Shown piece after piece: positions 5,969 through 11,639 of a stretch of DNA of 11,639 nucleotides. Below the pieces are notes generated by a model. That model did not search any database and was not told the origin of the DNA. It saw only the letters and a list, made by a program, of their open reading frames with translations. Every line of letters starts with the position of its first letter. The stretch's first letter is position 1. Position numbers and translations under genes: made by a program. The stretch is from NCBI GenBank assembly GCA_900544235.1, contig UQUL01000054.1:1-11639 (forward strand). Reading direction: 5' to 3'. This DNA comes from an uncultured Collinsella sp. (GTDB taxonomy: Bacteria; Actinomycetota; Coriobacteriia; Coriobacteriales; Coriobacteriaceae).

Positions 5969-7057
5969 ATGGATTTACTGATAGATATTCTGCTCGATGC
6001 CAGCAAAGACACGCTCTCGCTGGTGCCGTTTTTGTTGGTGACGTACCTTGCGCTCGAGACGCTCGAGCATGTTGCGGGCGACCGCGTCAACGGCGCCATC
6101 AAGCGCGCTGGCGCTGCGGGCCCCGTGGTTGGCTCGTTGCTGGGCATGGTGCCGCAGTGCGGCTTTTCGGCAATGGCGGCCACGCTGTACGCCGGTCGCG
6201 TCGCGACGCTGGGTACCCTGGTGGCGGTGTTTCTCTCGACCTCCGATGAGATGCTGCCGCTGTTGCTCGCCGAGCAAGTTCCCGTGCAGACCATGGCGAT
6301 GCTTCTGGCTTCGAAGGCGCTGATCGCGCTGGTCACGGGCTTTATCGTGGATGCGGCTATCCGCGGCCTTCGTCGTAATGCCCGCGCGCATGCGGCGATT
6401 CGCCGTACCGTGCTGGGGACCGCTGCCAATCCGGCTCATGTGAACTGCGCGCACGACGACCATACCGGGGGCGACATCATTGATGAAGTGGCCGAGGCGG
6501 GCGTAAGTGCTGATCACATCCACGAGCTGTGCGAACGCGACCATTGCGGTTGTGATGAAGACGAGGACGAGCACGACCACGGACATGGCCACGATCACGG
6601 TCATGAGGGCGAGCATGAACACCATGATGGCCACGGTCACTCCCACTCCCACGAAGGGACGCCTGTCCTGTCGATCATACGCAGCGCGATTTCGCACACC
6701 GTGCAGGTCTCGGTATTCATTTTTCTGGTGACGCTGATTCTGGTCGCCGTGCTCGAGTCGTTCGGCGAGTCCGCAATCGAGCAGTTCCTGCGCGGCAACG
6801 AGACGCTTGCGGTCCTGGGCTCGGCACTCGTCGGCCTGATTCCCAACTGCTCGGCCAGCGTCGTCATCACGCAACTGTACCTGGAAGGCGCGCTGCAGCT
6901 GGCCCCGATGCTCGCCGGCACGCTCATCTCTGCCGGTGTGGGCTACCTGGTGCTGTTCCGCACCAACCGCAGCGCCCGCGAAAACGTCCTGTTCCTGATC
7001 ATGATGTACGTCATCGGTGCGGGCTGGGGTCTTATCCTATCCGCCGTTGGCCTTTAA
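5969..7057 (+). CDS. Putative heavy-metal/manganese exporter permease (10-TM, ArsP_2-like) with His-rich loop
   Basis: A 362-residue integral membrane protein built of two related halves. Each half carries a matching re-entrant motif: GSLLGMVPQCGFSA (55-68) and GSALVGLIPNCSAS (284-297), with Cys64 and Cys294 at equivalent places. STSDE (90-94) follows the first. The halves are joined by a long hydrophilic segment (about 135-230) with HVNCAHDDH, HELCERDHCGCDED and a dense histidine/glutamate/aspartate run (201-229), clearly a metal-binding region. This is the plan of the family known as putative 10TM heavy-metal exporter, members of which are annotated as putative manganese transporters or arsenic efflux proteins. 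The ion is not shown by sequence. The His-rich loop favours Zn, Ni, Co or Mn over arsenic. GAAAGG precedes the ATG by 11 bases. It is a single-gene unit with its own promoter. Confidence 0.8.
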   Translation: MDLLIDILLDASKDTLSLVPFLLVTYLALETLEHVAGDRVNGAIKRAGAAGPVVGSLLGMVPQCGFSAMAATLYAGRVATLGTLVAVFLSTSDEMLPLLLAEQVPVQTMAMLLASKALIALVTGFIVDAAIRGLRRNARAHAAIRRTVLGTAANPAHVNCAHDDHTGGDIIDEVAEAGVSADHIHELCERDHCGCDEDEDEHDHGHGHDHGHEGEHEHHDGHGHSHSHEGTPVLSIIRSAISHTVQVSVFIFLVTLILVAVLESFGESAIEQFLRGNETLAVLGSALVGLIPNCSASVVITQLYLEGALQLAPMLAGTLISAGVGYLVLFRTNRSARENVLFLIMMYVIGAGWGLILSAVGL

Positions 7058-7089
7058 GTAGATTATTGGGACATATCTTACGATCTACC
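7058..7089 (+). repeat. GGGAC-loop palindromic repeat, degenerate copy
   Basis: It starts immediately after the permease stop codon. Arms GTAGAT/ATCTACC enclose a centre with GGGACATATCT. It has the same 32-base length as the minus-strand copy at 7127-7158 and differs from it at only a few positions. The stem is weak, so termination of the permease transcript here is doubtful. Confidence 0.65.
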
Positions 7090-7124
7090 CCTGTGACCAG
7101 GGCATTCCCCGCTGCCAAAACAAA

Positions 7125-7161
7125 AAGGTAGATTTTTAGGCACGTCCCAAAAATCTACCTT
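7125..7161 (-). terminator. Terminator of yaiI, and better copy of the GGGAC-loop repeat
   Basis: Perfect 13-bp stem AAGGTAGATTTTT (7125-7137) / AAAAATCTACCTT (7149-7161) with an 11-base loop. On the minus strand the stem runs into CTTTTTGTTTT, a good U-rich tail, so it should end the yaiI transcript directly after its stop codon. The same stem can form in the converging permease transcript. The core 7127-7158 is the inverted partner of 7058-7089. Confidence 0.75.
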
Positions 7162-7163
7162 GG

Positions 7164-7646
7164 TTAGCGCAGCAGCTCGGTGAGGTTTCGCTTAAAACGA
7201 GCGCGGTCTTCGCTGGTAAATGCCGCCGGTCCGCGAGTGCGTCCGCCGGCGCGGCGCACCTTCTTTTCCTCGTGGCGAATAAACAGTTGCATGTCGATGG
7301 TCGCTTTGTCGTAGACGCGCCCGCGCACACCGATTGCGGCGGCATCGCGGCCGAGCACCATGCTCGCCAAGCCAATGTCCTGCGTCACGACTACGTCGCC
7401 CGCCTGCAGGCGTTCGACAATGGCAAAGTCGGCGCTGTCGGCGCCCACGCTCACATCGAGCGTCGTGACCCAAAAGCCGCGTCGCGCGTGCTCGGCATCG
7501 CGCGGGTCGTCGCGGCGAATGTGCCGTTCCAGGTTTTGCGTGCTGTTGCCGGCGATAACAACGGCGACGCCCGCTCGCCGCGCGCAGTCAATCGACTCGC
7601 GCGTGACCGGGCAGGCGTCGGCATCAATAAAGAGCGTTCGCGGCAT
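7164..7646 (-). CDS. yaiI: YaiI/YqxD family protein (DUF188)
   Basis: A 160-residue cytosolic protein of the conserved YaiI/YqxD family, which has a PIN-like fold; its biochemical role is not settled. Family marks are present: the N-terminal FIDADACPV with Asp8 and Asp10, VVTQDIGLA (86-94), RGRVYD, and the C-terminal RRAGGRTRGPAAFTSEDRARF (131-151). Length is normal. The ATG directly abuts the stop codon of the upstream HdeD-like gene (TAG then ATG), and no good separate ribosome binding site is seen. Translation therefore probably depends on coupling to that gene, which matters because that gene is frameshifted. Confidence 0.92.
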   Translation of the reverse strand: MPRTLFIDADACPVTRESIDCARRAGVAVVIAGNSTQNLERHIRRDDPRDAEHARRGFWVTTLDVSVGADSADFAIVERLQAGDVVVTQDIGLASMVLGRDAAAIGVRGRVYDKATIDMQLFIRHEEKKVRRAGGRTRGPAAFTSEDRARFKRNLTELLR

Positions 7647-8250
7647 CTAGTGCACCAGTTTGCCAAATTGAATAGCGCGAACAATCAGCGTTACGCCAAA
7701 CACCAGCAGCGCGGCGCCGCTAAAGATGACGAGCATCTTGGCCGACCACAGCGGATAGATAAACACGAACATGCCGGCGATGATGGAGAGCGCGCCGCTC
7801 AGGATGGCGAGGGCGCGGTTGGACGAAAGCTCGGACTCCAGAATGGACATGACACCTTCGACGATCCAACCAAAGCCGGCCACGATAACCACCATCGTGG
7901 TGAGCGTCGCGGTCGAGAAGGCCTGATTGCGCAGGATTATGACGCCGCCCAAGATAATGAGTAGGTTGGAGATGATGCTCGTCACGCGCCAGCCGGTGGG
8001 CAGCAGCGGCTCAAAAATGGCAGTGAACAGCCTGATGGCAGCGGTGATTACAAAGTAGAAGCCCAGGACGGTCGTCAAAAAAGACGAGGGACTTGGCGGG
8101 TGCAAAAAGCAGCGCGATACCAGCAATGAACGCCACGACGCCCGTGATGGCGTAGATCCAGCGCACGGCCTTGACGGCTTTGCCCGCCATGCTTTTCTCG
8201 TCAAATCCAAACTGGCTCGATTTTTGGTCATCGTTCTTAAAGATGCCCAT
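7647..8250 (-). pseudogene. HdeD-like (DUF308) membrane protein gene with an internal frameshift
   Basis: The ATG at 8250 is preceded by AAAGGAG. It opens a frame (MGIFKNDDQKSS...) that includes a first membrane helix (about residues 32-50, ending LLFAPAKSLVFF), then leaves the family-like sequence and stops at 8011. The rest of the protein (LTTVLGFYFVITAAIRLF... to GKLVH) is in another frame ending at 7647. The switch falls at a run of six A's at 8077-8082 (TTTTTT in the gene). Five T's, or a +1 shift there, would give one 200-residue protein with about six helices and repeated DUF308-like units, a normal HdeD size. Members of the group include the E. coli acid-resistance membrane protein HdeD; the role here is unknown. 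The junction may be a true mutation, a slippage switch, recoding, or an assembly error. Confidence 0.75.
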
Positions 8251-8348
8251 AATGTCTCCTTTCCGTGCTGTGCACGTCGCGTTCATTGCTCTCCGTGCGG
8301 CGTACGCCAAAAGTGTTGCAACAAGTATCGCCCAAGGGCGCCGATGCA

Positions 8349-8377
8349 TGGGGCGGGAAGGACGAATTGCCGCCCCA
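8349..8377. repeat. Hairpin in the divergent intergenic region
   Basis: TGGGGCGG (8349-8356) pairs with CCGCCCCA (8370-8377) around a 13-base loop. It lies between the start of the HdeD-like gene and the nitroreductase, so a terminator role is not expected. It could be a leader structure or a binding site. Confidence 0.35.
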
Positions 8378-8467
8378 CATTCCCGAATTGTTACTTTTGT
8401 TCCCGCTCCAGTGAGGATTAATCAACAATTGTAGAACATTGCAGCCCTGTTCGTTATTGCCTACGTT

Positions 8468-8486
8468 TTAGGTTAGATTTTCCTAA
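8468..8486 (+). promoter_or_regulatory. DtxR/IdeR-like iron box upstream of the nitroreductase
   Basis: TTAGGTTAGATTTTCCTAA matches the DtxR/IdeR consensus TTAGGTTAGGCTAACCTAA at 15 of 19 positions, including the whole first half-site and the last five bases. It lies 28 bases before the ATG. A weak promoter, TTGCAG (8439-8444) with TACGTT (8462-8467) at 17 bp, would put the box over the transcription start, a repressing position. Confidence 0.55.
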
Positions 8487-8514
8487 GGACAATTGGCTTG
8501 TATTGGGGGTCCCT

Positions 8515-9186
8515 ATGAACGAAGCAGTTCCCGCAGCGCCTGTAAGCGCTGAGTCGATGGCAAAGCAGGGTTGCGAAAAGCTCGGCTTGGACGCGTTTGA
8601 TGCGTTGGTTCGCTGCGCCCGCACGTGCCGTCGCTTTGACGAGTCCATGCGCGTGCCGCATGAGCTTTTGCTTGAGCTGGCGGAGCTGGCGCACCTGACT
8701 CCCTGTGGTGCCAATGCTCAGCGTCTGCGTTTTCATGTGGTAAGCGGTGCAGAGGACTGTGCGCGTGTATTTGACGAGCTTGCATGGGCCGGTGCGCTCA
8801 AGGATTGGCCGGGTCCCGATGAGGGCGAGCGCCCGACCGGCTACATCGCGATTCTTGCTGAGCGCGCCGTTCCGGGCAAGCCCGCCGCTCCCATTACCGA
8901 GGTCGACACGGGCATTGCCGCGCAGACGATGATGCTCGCCGCCCGCAGCGCCACGCCCGAGGTGGCAGCCTGCATGTTCAAGGCCTTTACGCCCCACGCG
9001 ATCGATGCCATGGGGCTCGATAACGACAAATATGAGCTCAAGCTGATCATGGCGTTTGGCGTTCCGGCCGAGACACAGGTGATCGATGCGATCGATTCCA
9101 ACCCCGACGGCTCCATCAATTATTGGCGCGACGAGGCGCGGGTGCACCACGTACCCAAGCGTCCGCTTGCCGACGTGCTGCTGTAG
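8515..9186 (+). CDS. Nitroreductase family protein (FMN-dependent NAD(P)H oxidoreductase)
   Basis: A 223-residue flavoprotein of the nitroreductase fold. Such enzymes use FMN and NAD(P)H to reduce nitroaromatics, quinones or other acceptors, usually as homodimers. Visible family elements are: CARTCRRFDES (34-44), equivalent to the FMN-phosphate-binding RRS/RRF region; LTPCGANAQRLRFHVV (61-76), the usual PS-x-x-N-x-Q segment; DTGIAAQTMMLAA (131-143) in the dimer-core helix; and the C-terminal end HVPKRPLADVLL. I chose the ATG at 8515, with GGGGG 5 bases before it, over the in-frame TTG at 8503. The N-terminal 25 residues are longer than usual and variable. An iron box lies upstream, which suggests expression when iron is low. 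The natural substrate cannot be told from sequence. Confidence 0.85.
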   Translation: MNEAVPAAPVSAESMAKQGCEKLGLDAFDALVRCARTCRRFDESMRVPHELLLELAELAHLTPCGANAQRLRFHVVSGAEDCARVFDELAWAGALKDWPGPDEGERPTGYIAILAERAVPGKPAAPITEVDTGIAAQTMMLAARSATPEVAACMFKAFTPHAIDAMGLDNDKYELKLIMAFGVPAETQVIDAIDSNPDGSINYWRDEARVHHVPKRPLADVLL

Positions 9187-9221
9187 TTGTGCGTCGTTGC
9201 GGCGCAATCCGGCGGCAAAAT

Positions 9222-9252
9222 CACCACAAAGACTCCTGTCCCCTTTGTGGTG
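9222..9252 (-). repeat. GGGAC-loop hairpin between nitroreductase and phosphatase genes
   Basis: Perfect 10-bp stem CACCACAAAG (9222-9231) / CTTTGTGGTG (9243-9252). Read on the minus strand the 11-base loop is GGGACAGGAGT, the same GGGAC-N5-T pattern and length as the repeats at 7058-7158, although the stem sequence is different. It ends 17 bases before the next start codon. Confidence 0.6.
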
Positions 9253-9269
9253 GTACGAGGGGAGGGCAT

Positions 9270-9812
9270 GTGGCCGATCTGTATTTGGTGCGGCATGGGC
9301 AGACTGAGCTCAATGTGCAGAGCATTTTGCAGGGCTGGCACGATTCGCCGCTTACGGCGCGCGGGCGTCAGCAGGCGCTGGCGACGCGCGCGGCGTTTGA
9401 GGCGCACGGCGTGGCCTTTGATCATGTGTATTCCTCGCCGTTGGGCCGGGCGCGGCATACGGCCGAGCTTATCGTTGGCGAGGGCCGTTCCATTGAGCTG
9501 GTCGATGACCTGCGTGAGTGGCATTTTGGCTCGCTGGAGGGCACATCAAATCGCGAGATGCCGCCGCAGCCCTGGGGCGATTATCCGGTGGCCTTTGGTG
9601 GCGAGTCGGAAGTGCGGCTTCAGTCGCGCATGGTCGCGGCGCTGTCCCGCATCATGGCCAGGCCGCAGCACGACTGCGTGCTGGCGGTTTCCCACGGCTC
9701 AGCCTGCCAGGAGTTTCTTGAGTATGTGACTGGCGAGGGGGAGCTACCCGACAACGGTGCCGTGCTTCATTTTGGCTATTGCGACGGGGCGTTTTCGCTC
9801 TTGGGTTGGTAA
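9270..9812 (+). CDS. Histidine phosphatase family protein (phosphoglycerate mutase-like), copy 1
   Basis: A 180-residue cytosolic enzyme of the histidine phosphatase superfamily, which transfers or hydrolyses phosphate through a phosphohistidine. The nucleophile is His9 in LYLVRHGQTELN; Arg8 and Arg60/Arg62 (SSPLGRARHTAE) form the phosphate pocket; Glu83 in LREWHFGSLEG is the likely acid; and His142 in VSHGSACQEFL is the second catalytic histidine. The size fits a phosphatase rather than a true dPGM-type mutase (about 230-250 residues). The open frame reaches back to 9123, inside the nitroreductase gene, but the conserved part starts at GTG 9270, where GAGGGGAGGG provides the ribosome binding site. 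It is followed after 17 bases by a paralogue. Confidence 0.88.
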   Translation: MADLYLVRHGQTELNVQSILQGWHDSPLTARGRQQALATRAAFEAHGVAFDHVYSSPLGRARHTAELIVGEGRSIELVDDLREWHFGSLEGTSNREMPPQPWGDYPVAFGGESEVRLQSRMVAALSRIMARPQHDCVLAVSHGSACQEFLEYVTGEGELPDNGAVLHFGYCDGAFSLLGW

Positions 9813-9829
9813 CGAACGAAAGGACCCCT

Positions 9830-10465
9830 ATGAATAAAGATCTGTATCTGGTCCGTCATGGACAGACGATATTCAACCTTAAGCGTATCATTCAGGGGTG
9901 GAGTGACTCGCCGCTTACGCAGTTGGGTTGCGACCAGGCGGCGCGCGCCGGCATGTTTTTACGTGCGCGTGGCATTGAGCCCGATCATGCCTACACCTCC
10001 ACGCTTCATCGCACCGAGCAGACTATCGCCAACTTGTGGCCGGGCTTGGCGTACGAGCGCCTGGACGGCCTGCGTGAGTGGTTCTTTGGCGACTTTGAGG
10101 CCGAGCGCGTGATGCTCATGCCCAGGCGCCCGTGGCGCGACTTCTATCGCCAGTTTGGCGGCGAGGGCCAGATGCAGGTGCGCGAGCGCATGGTGGCGAC
10201 GTTGACCGATCTTATGCGACGCCCGGACCACGAGTGCGTCCTCGCGGTGAGCCACGGATCGGCCATCAAGGAGTTCATGGATCACGTGAAGGGTGCGGCG
10301 GCCGACGAGCGCGATCGCGTGCCGGGCAACTGCGCGGTGCTGCACTTTGCGTTTGACGACGATGCCGGTACGTTTGAGCTGATTGAGATTTTTACGCAGG
10401 AGGATTACGCACGCGAGCTGGGGCTTGAACCGCTCGTGGCGGCAGCAGGCCCGCAGCGGGGATAA
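9830..10465 (+). CDS. Histidine phosphatase family protein (phosphoglycerate mutase-like), copy 2
   Basis: A 211-residue paralogue of the preceding gene. The shared frame is DLYLVRHGQT, I-(L/I)-QGW-x-DSPLT, LREW-x-FG, AVSHGSA and VLHF. Catalytic residues are His10, Arg61 (STLHRTEQT), Glu83 and His142. It differs by a longer insertion near 155-165 and a C-terminal extension of about 30 residues (TFELIEIFTQEDYAREL...), which may change substrate choice. AAAGGA lies about 6 bases before the ATG at 9830, and the genes almost certainly share a transcript that ends at the hairpin 10513-10549. Substrates are unknown; sugar phosphates or nucleotides are typical for the family. Confidence 0.9.
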   Translation: MNKDLYLVRHGQTIFNLKRIIQGWSDSPLTQLGCDQAARAGMFLRARGIEPDHAYTSTLHRTEQTIANLWPGLAYERLDGLREWFFGDFEAERVMLMPRRPWRDFYRQFGGEGQMQVRERMVATLTDLMRRPDHECVLAVSHGSAIKEFMDHVKGAAADERDRVPGNCAVLHFAFDDDAGTFELIEIFTQEDYARELGLEPLVAAAGPQRG

Positions 10466-10512
10466 CGTGAGCGTGGCGGCACGGGTCGCCGGCATAACTT
10501 CTCGACGCAAAA

Positions 10513-10549
10513 GGGGCGGAGATGCATGTACCTGCTGCATCTCCGCCCC
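10513..10549. terminator. Strong bidirectional terminator
   Basis: Perfect 14-bp stem GGGGCGGAGATGCA (10513-10526) / TGCATCTCCGCCCC (10536-10549) with a 9-base loop. On the plus strand it is followed by CTGTTTGTT, and on the minus strand by TTTTGCG. It separates the phosphatase operon from the converging DUF1015-like gene and should serve both. Confidence 0.85.
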
Positions 10550-10594
10550 CTGTTTGTTGAGCTGCCGATTTTTGTGCTGGACGGTCTGGTCTTG

Positions 10595-11284
10595 CTAGAA
10601 CCGCGTGACTTGGTGCGTGAGCAGACCCGCCGGAACCTGCGGCGCGCCGCCGCTGACCTGCGCGGCGGGGAAGAGCGCAGCTACGGCAAAGTTGAACGGC
10701 TCCTTGCCGGTGTACGTTCCGGCGGCACGGGCCTCATCGGCCAGCAGCTGCGACGCCCCGGCCAGCGCGGCAGCGTAGGCAGGGTCGTCGGCCAGTACCG
10801 GCTCCGGCGCCTGGTCGAGCATGGCACGGATGGCGCCGACGGCGTCCTCGCGCTTAACCTCCCACACGCGGTGCGTAATGCCCGCGGGATCGGTGACGGC
10901 GTAGAGCGAGGCGCCCTCTTTGGCAGCGCCCAGGATGATGTCCATGACGGGCGACGCCTCGTAGGCGAGCGACACGGGGCGCGGCTGAACTTTGAGTTCA
11001 GCGATCGCGTGCGCAGCGGCGAGTGCGTCGACGCTCTCGGCAGCAGCCTCGTCGCTGTCCGTCAGCACGTTAACCGGGCAAATCGCCACGACACCCGTCA
11101 CGCGTCCCGGCTCGCCCGAGCATTCGTACACGTAATACGCCGCACCCGGGTCCTTGAGCATCAGACCATCGGCAATGGCTCCGCCCAGAGCATCGTTGCC
11201 GCTCAGGATGCTGCCCATTGCAGGCAGCGCCTCGAGCACGCGGTCCTGAGCCGGGCGGATGCAGGGAAACGGAAGTGCTTTCAT
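10595..11284 (-). CDS. DUF1015-like protein, short and lacking the family's GHHR motif
   Basis: A 229-residue protein of unknown function. Its layout follows DUF1015: an opening PFPCIRP-x(n)-LPA, a central YYVYECSGEPGRVTGVVAIC (50-69), then ITHRVWEVK (136-144), matching the usual H-R-x-W element. Last comes VLADDPAYAAALAGA (163-177) where the family normally reads IADGHHRxAAA, followed by FNFAVAALFPAAQV. The conserved Gly-His-His-Arg is thus replaced by Asp-Pro-Ala-Tyr, and the protein is well below the usual family length of about 400. It may be a non-catalytic offshoot. AGGAC precedes the ATG. The start lies 39 bases after the M20 peptidase stop codon, so the two are probably co-transcribed. 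The family call rests on remembered motifs only. Confidence 0.6.
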   Translation of the reverse strand: MKALPFPCIRPAQDRVLEALPAMGSILSGNDALGGAIADGLMLKDPGAAYYVYECSGEPGRVTGVVAICPVNVLTDSDEAAAESVDALAAAHAIAELKVQPRPVSLAYEASPVMDIILGAAKEGASLYAVTDPAGITHRVWEVKREDAVGAIRAMLDQAPEPVLADDPAYAAALAGASQLLADEARAAGTYTGKEPFNFAVAALFPAAQVSGGAPQVPAGLLTHQVTRF

Positions 11285-11323
11285 GAGCGGTCCTAACGCA
11301 CGAGTCGGTTTGTTCGCGGCTTA

Positions 11324-11592
11324 TTATGCCCCAACTTGGCCGCTCGCGTCCCAGAGCACGTTATCGGCGAGCGCGATGAGCACGTTCTGACAACGAACGA
11401 TATCGGCGTGGGGCACATATTCGTTGGGCTTGTGCGCGAGCGCGAGCGACCCGGGACCGTAGCTCATGCAATTGCGGTTACCTGTCTTGCCGGCAATGAC
11501 GGCGGTGTCGGTGTAGCCGGTAAAGAAGCCGACGGTCGTGTCCGCGCCCGTCACGTCATCGGCGGCACGCTTGAGCGCGGCTAGAAGGGGTG
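11324..11592 (-). CDS. M20 family metallopeptidase/deacylase, C-terminal fragment
   Basis: Only the last 89 codons or so are present, because genomic sequence stops at 11592. The frame reads ...LLAALKRAADDVTGADTTVGFFTGYTDTAVIAGKTG..., then NCMSYGPGSLALAHKPNEYVPHADI, ending at TAA 11324. The G-x-TD, GPG and AHKPNEYV elements are those of the catalytic-domain end of M20 enzymes (ArgE/DapE/carboxypeptidase G2 type), where the histidine of AHxPxEYV is a metal ligand. These hydrolyse N-acyl or peptide bonds with two zinc ions. The exact substrate cannot be told from this part. The GTG at 11552-11554 is internal to the gene and not its real start. Confidence 0.8.
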
Positions 11593-11639
11593 CTGTCTCT
11601 TATACACATCTGACGCTGCCGACGAAGCTAGAAGTGTAG
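11593..11639. other. Illumina Nextera adapter contamination (not genomic)
   Basis: Positions 11593-11611 are CTGTCTCTTATACACATCT, the Tn5 mosaic end of Nextera libraries. GACGCTGCCGACGA (11612-11625) is the reverse complement of the i5-side adapter. AGCTAGAA (11626-11633) is then in the i5 index place; its reverse complement TTCTAGCT is, from memory, Nextera XT index S515. GTGTAG (11634-11639) begins the P5 reverse complement. These bases must not be annotated as DNA of the organism. Confidence 0.98.

Noticed and set aside
8074..8086. prfB-type programmed +1 frameshift in the HdeD-like gene
   Set aside because: The prfB signal needs an in-frame stop at the slip site; here the zero frame continues GAC GAC with no stop, so a simple indel at the T6 run is more likely, though other recoding is not excluded.
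9123..9269. Upstream extension of the first histidine phosphatase to 9123
   Set aside because: It overlaps the end of the nitroreductase and passes through a hairpin; the extension is arginine- and cysteine-rich without homology, and the GTG at 9270 has a strong ribosome binding site right before the conserved LYLVRHG.
11336..11584. 82-codon plus-strand open frame near the right end
   Set aside because: Antisense to the M20 peptidase fragment, which has clear family motifs.

Overview
The window is a piece of a high-GC bacterial genome and most resembles a gut member of the Coriobacteriia (Collinsella-like). This is an inference. It rests on the GC-rich core genes, AGGA/AAGGAG ribosome binding sites, a DtxR-type box, and a nuclease-like protein whose layout I associate with that class. 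No 16S or tRNA gene is present to confirm it. The last 47 bases (11593-11639) are not genomic: they are an Illumina Nextera adapter with index, so real sequence ends at 11592.

Layout. Positions 164-2864 (minus strand) hold a zinc/cadmium-type export cluster. The order of transcription is an ArsR/SmtB repressor, a free-standing 72-residue HMA metal-binding protein, and a P1B-type ATPase that lacks its own HMA domain. Three matching operator-like sites lie in the cluster, two before the repressor gene and one before the ATPase. Positions 2941-4740 are lower in GC and look like an accessory island. They contain a pair of inverted repeats, a PD-(D/E)XK-like hypothetical protein, and AT-rich sequence without genes. 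Positions 4829-5797 (minus) encode a DEDDh exonuclease. Diverging from it is a membrane permease (5969-7057, plus) of the putative 10-TM heavy-metal exporter type, with a His-rich loop. Its promoter is embedded in a cluster of TAGTT-type half-sites.

Positions 7058-7161 carry two inverted copies of a hairpin repeat. On the minus strand follow yaiI and, upstream of it, an HdeD-like membrane gene broken by a frameshift at an A6/T6 run. A divergent nitroreductase (8515-9186) lies behind a 19-bp DtxR/IdeR-like box. It is followed by two tandem histidine-phosphatase paralogues and a strong bidirectional terminator. The right end (minus) holds a short DUF1015-like protein and the 3' part of an M20 peptidase, cut by the end of the contig.

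The main theme is metal handling: a zinc-sensing operon, a second candidate metal exporter with its own regulated promoter, and an iron-box nitroreductase. The points most worth following are the split ATPase/HMA operon and its operators, the shared GGGAC-loop hairpin family, the frameshifted HdeD gene, the inverted-repeat island, and the adapter at the contig end.
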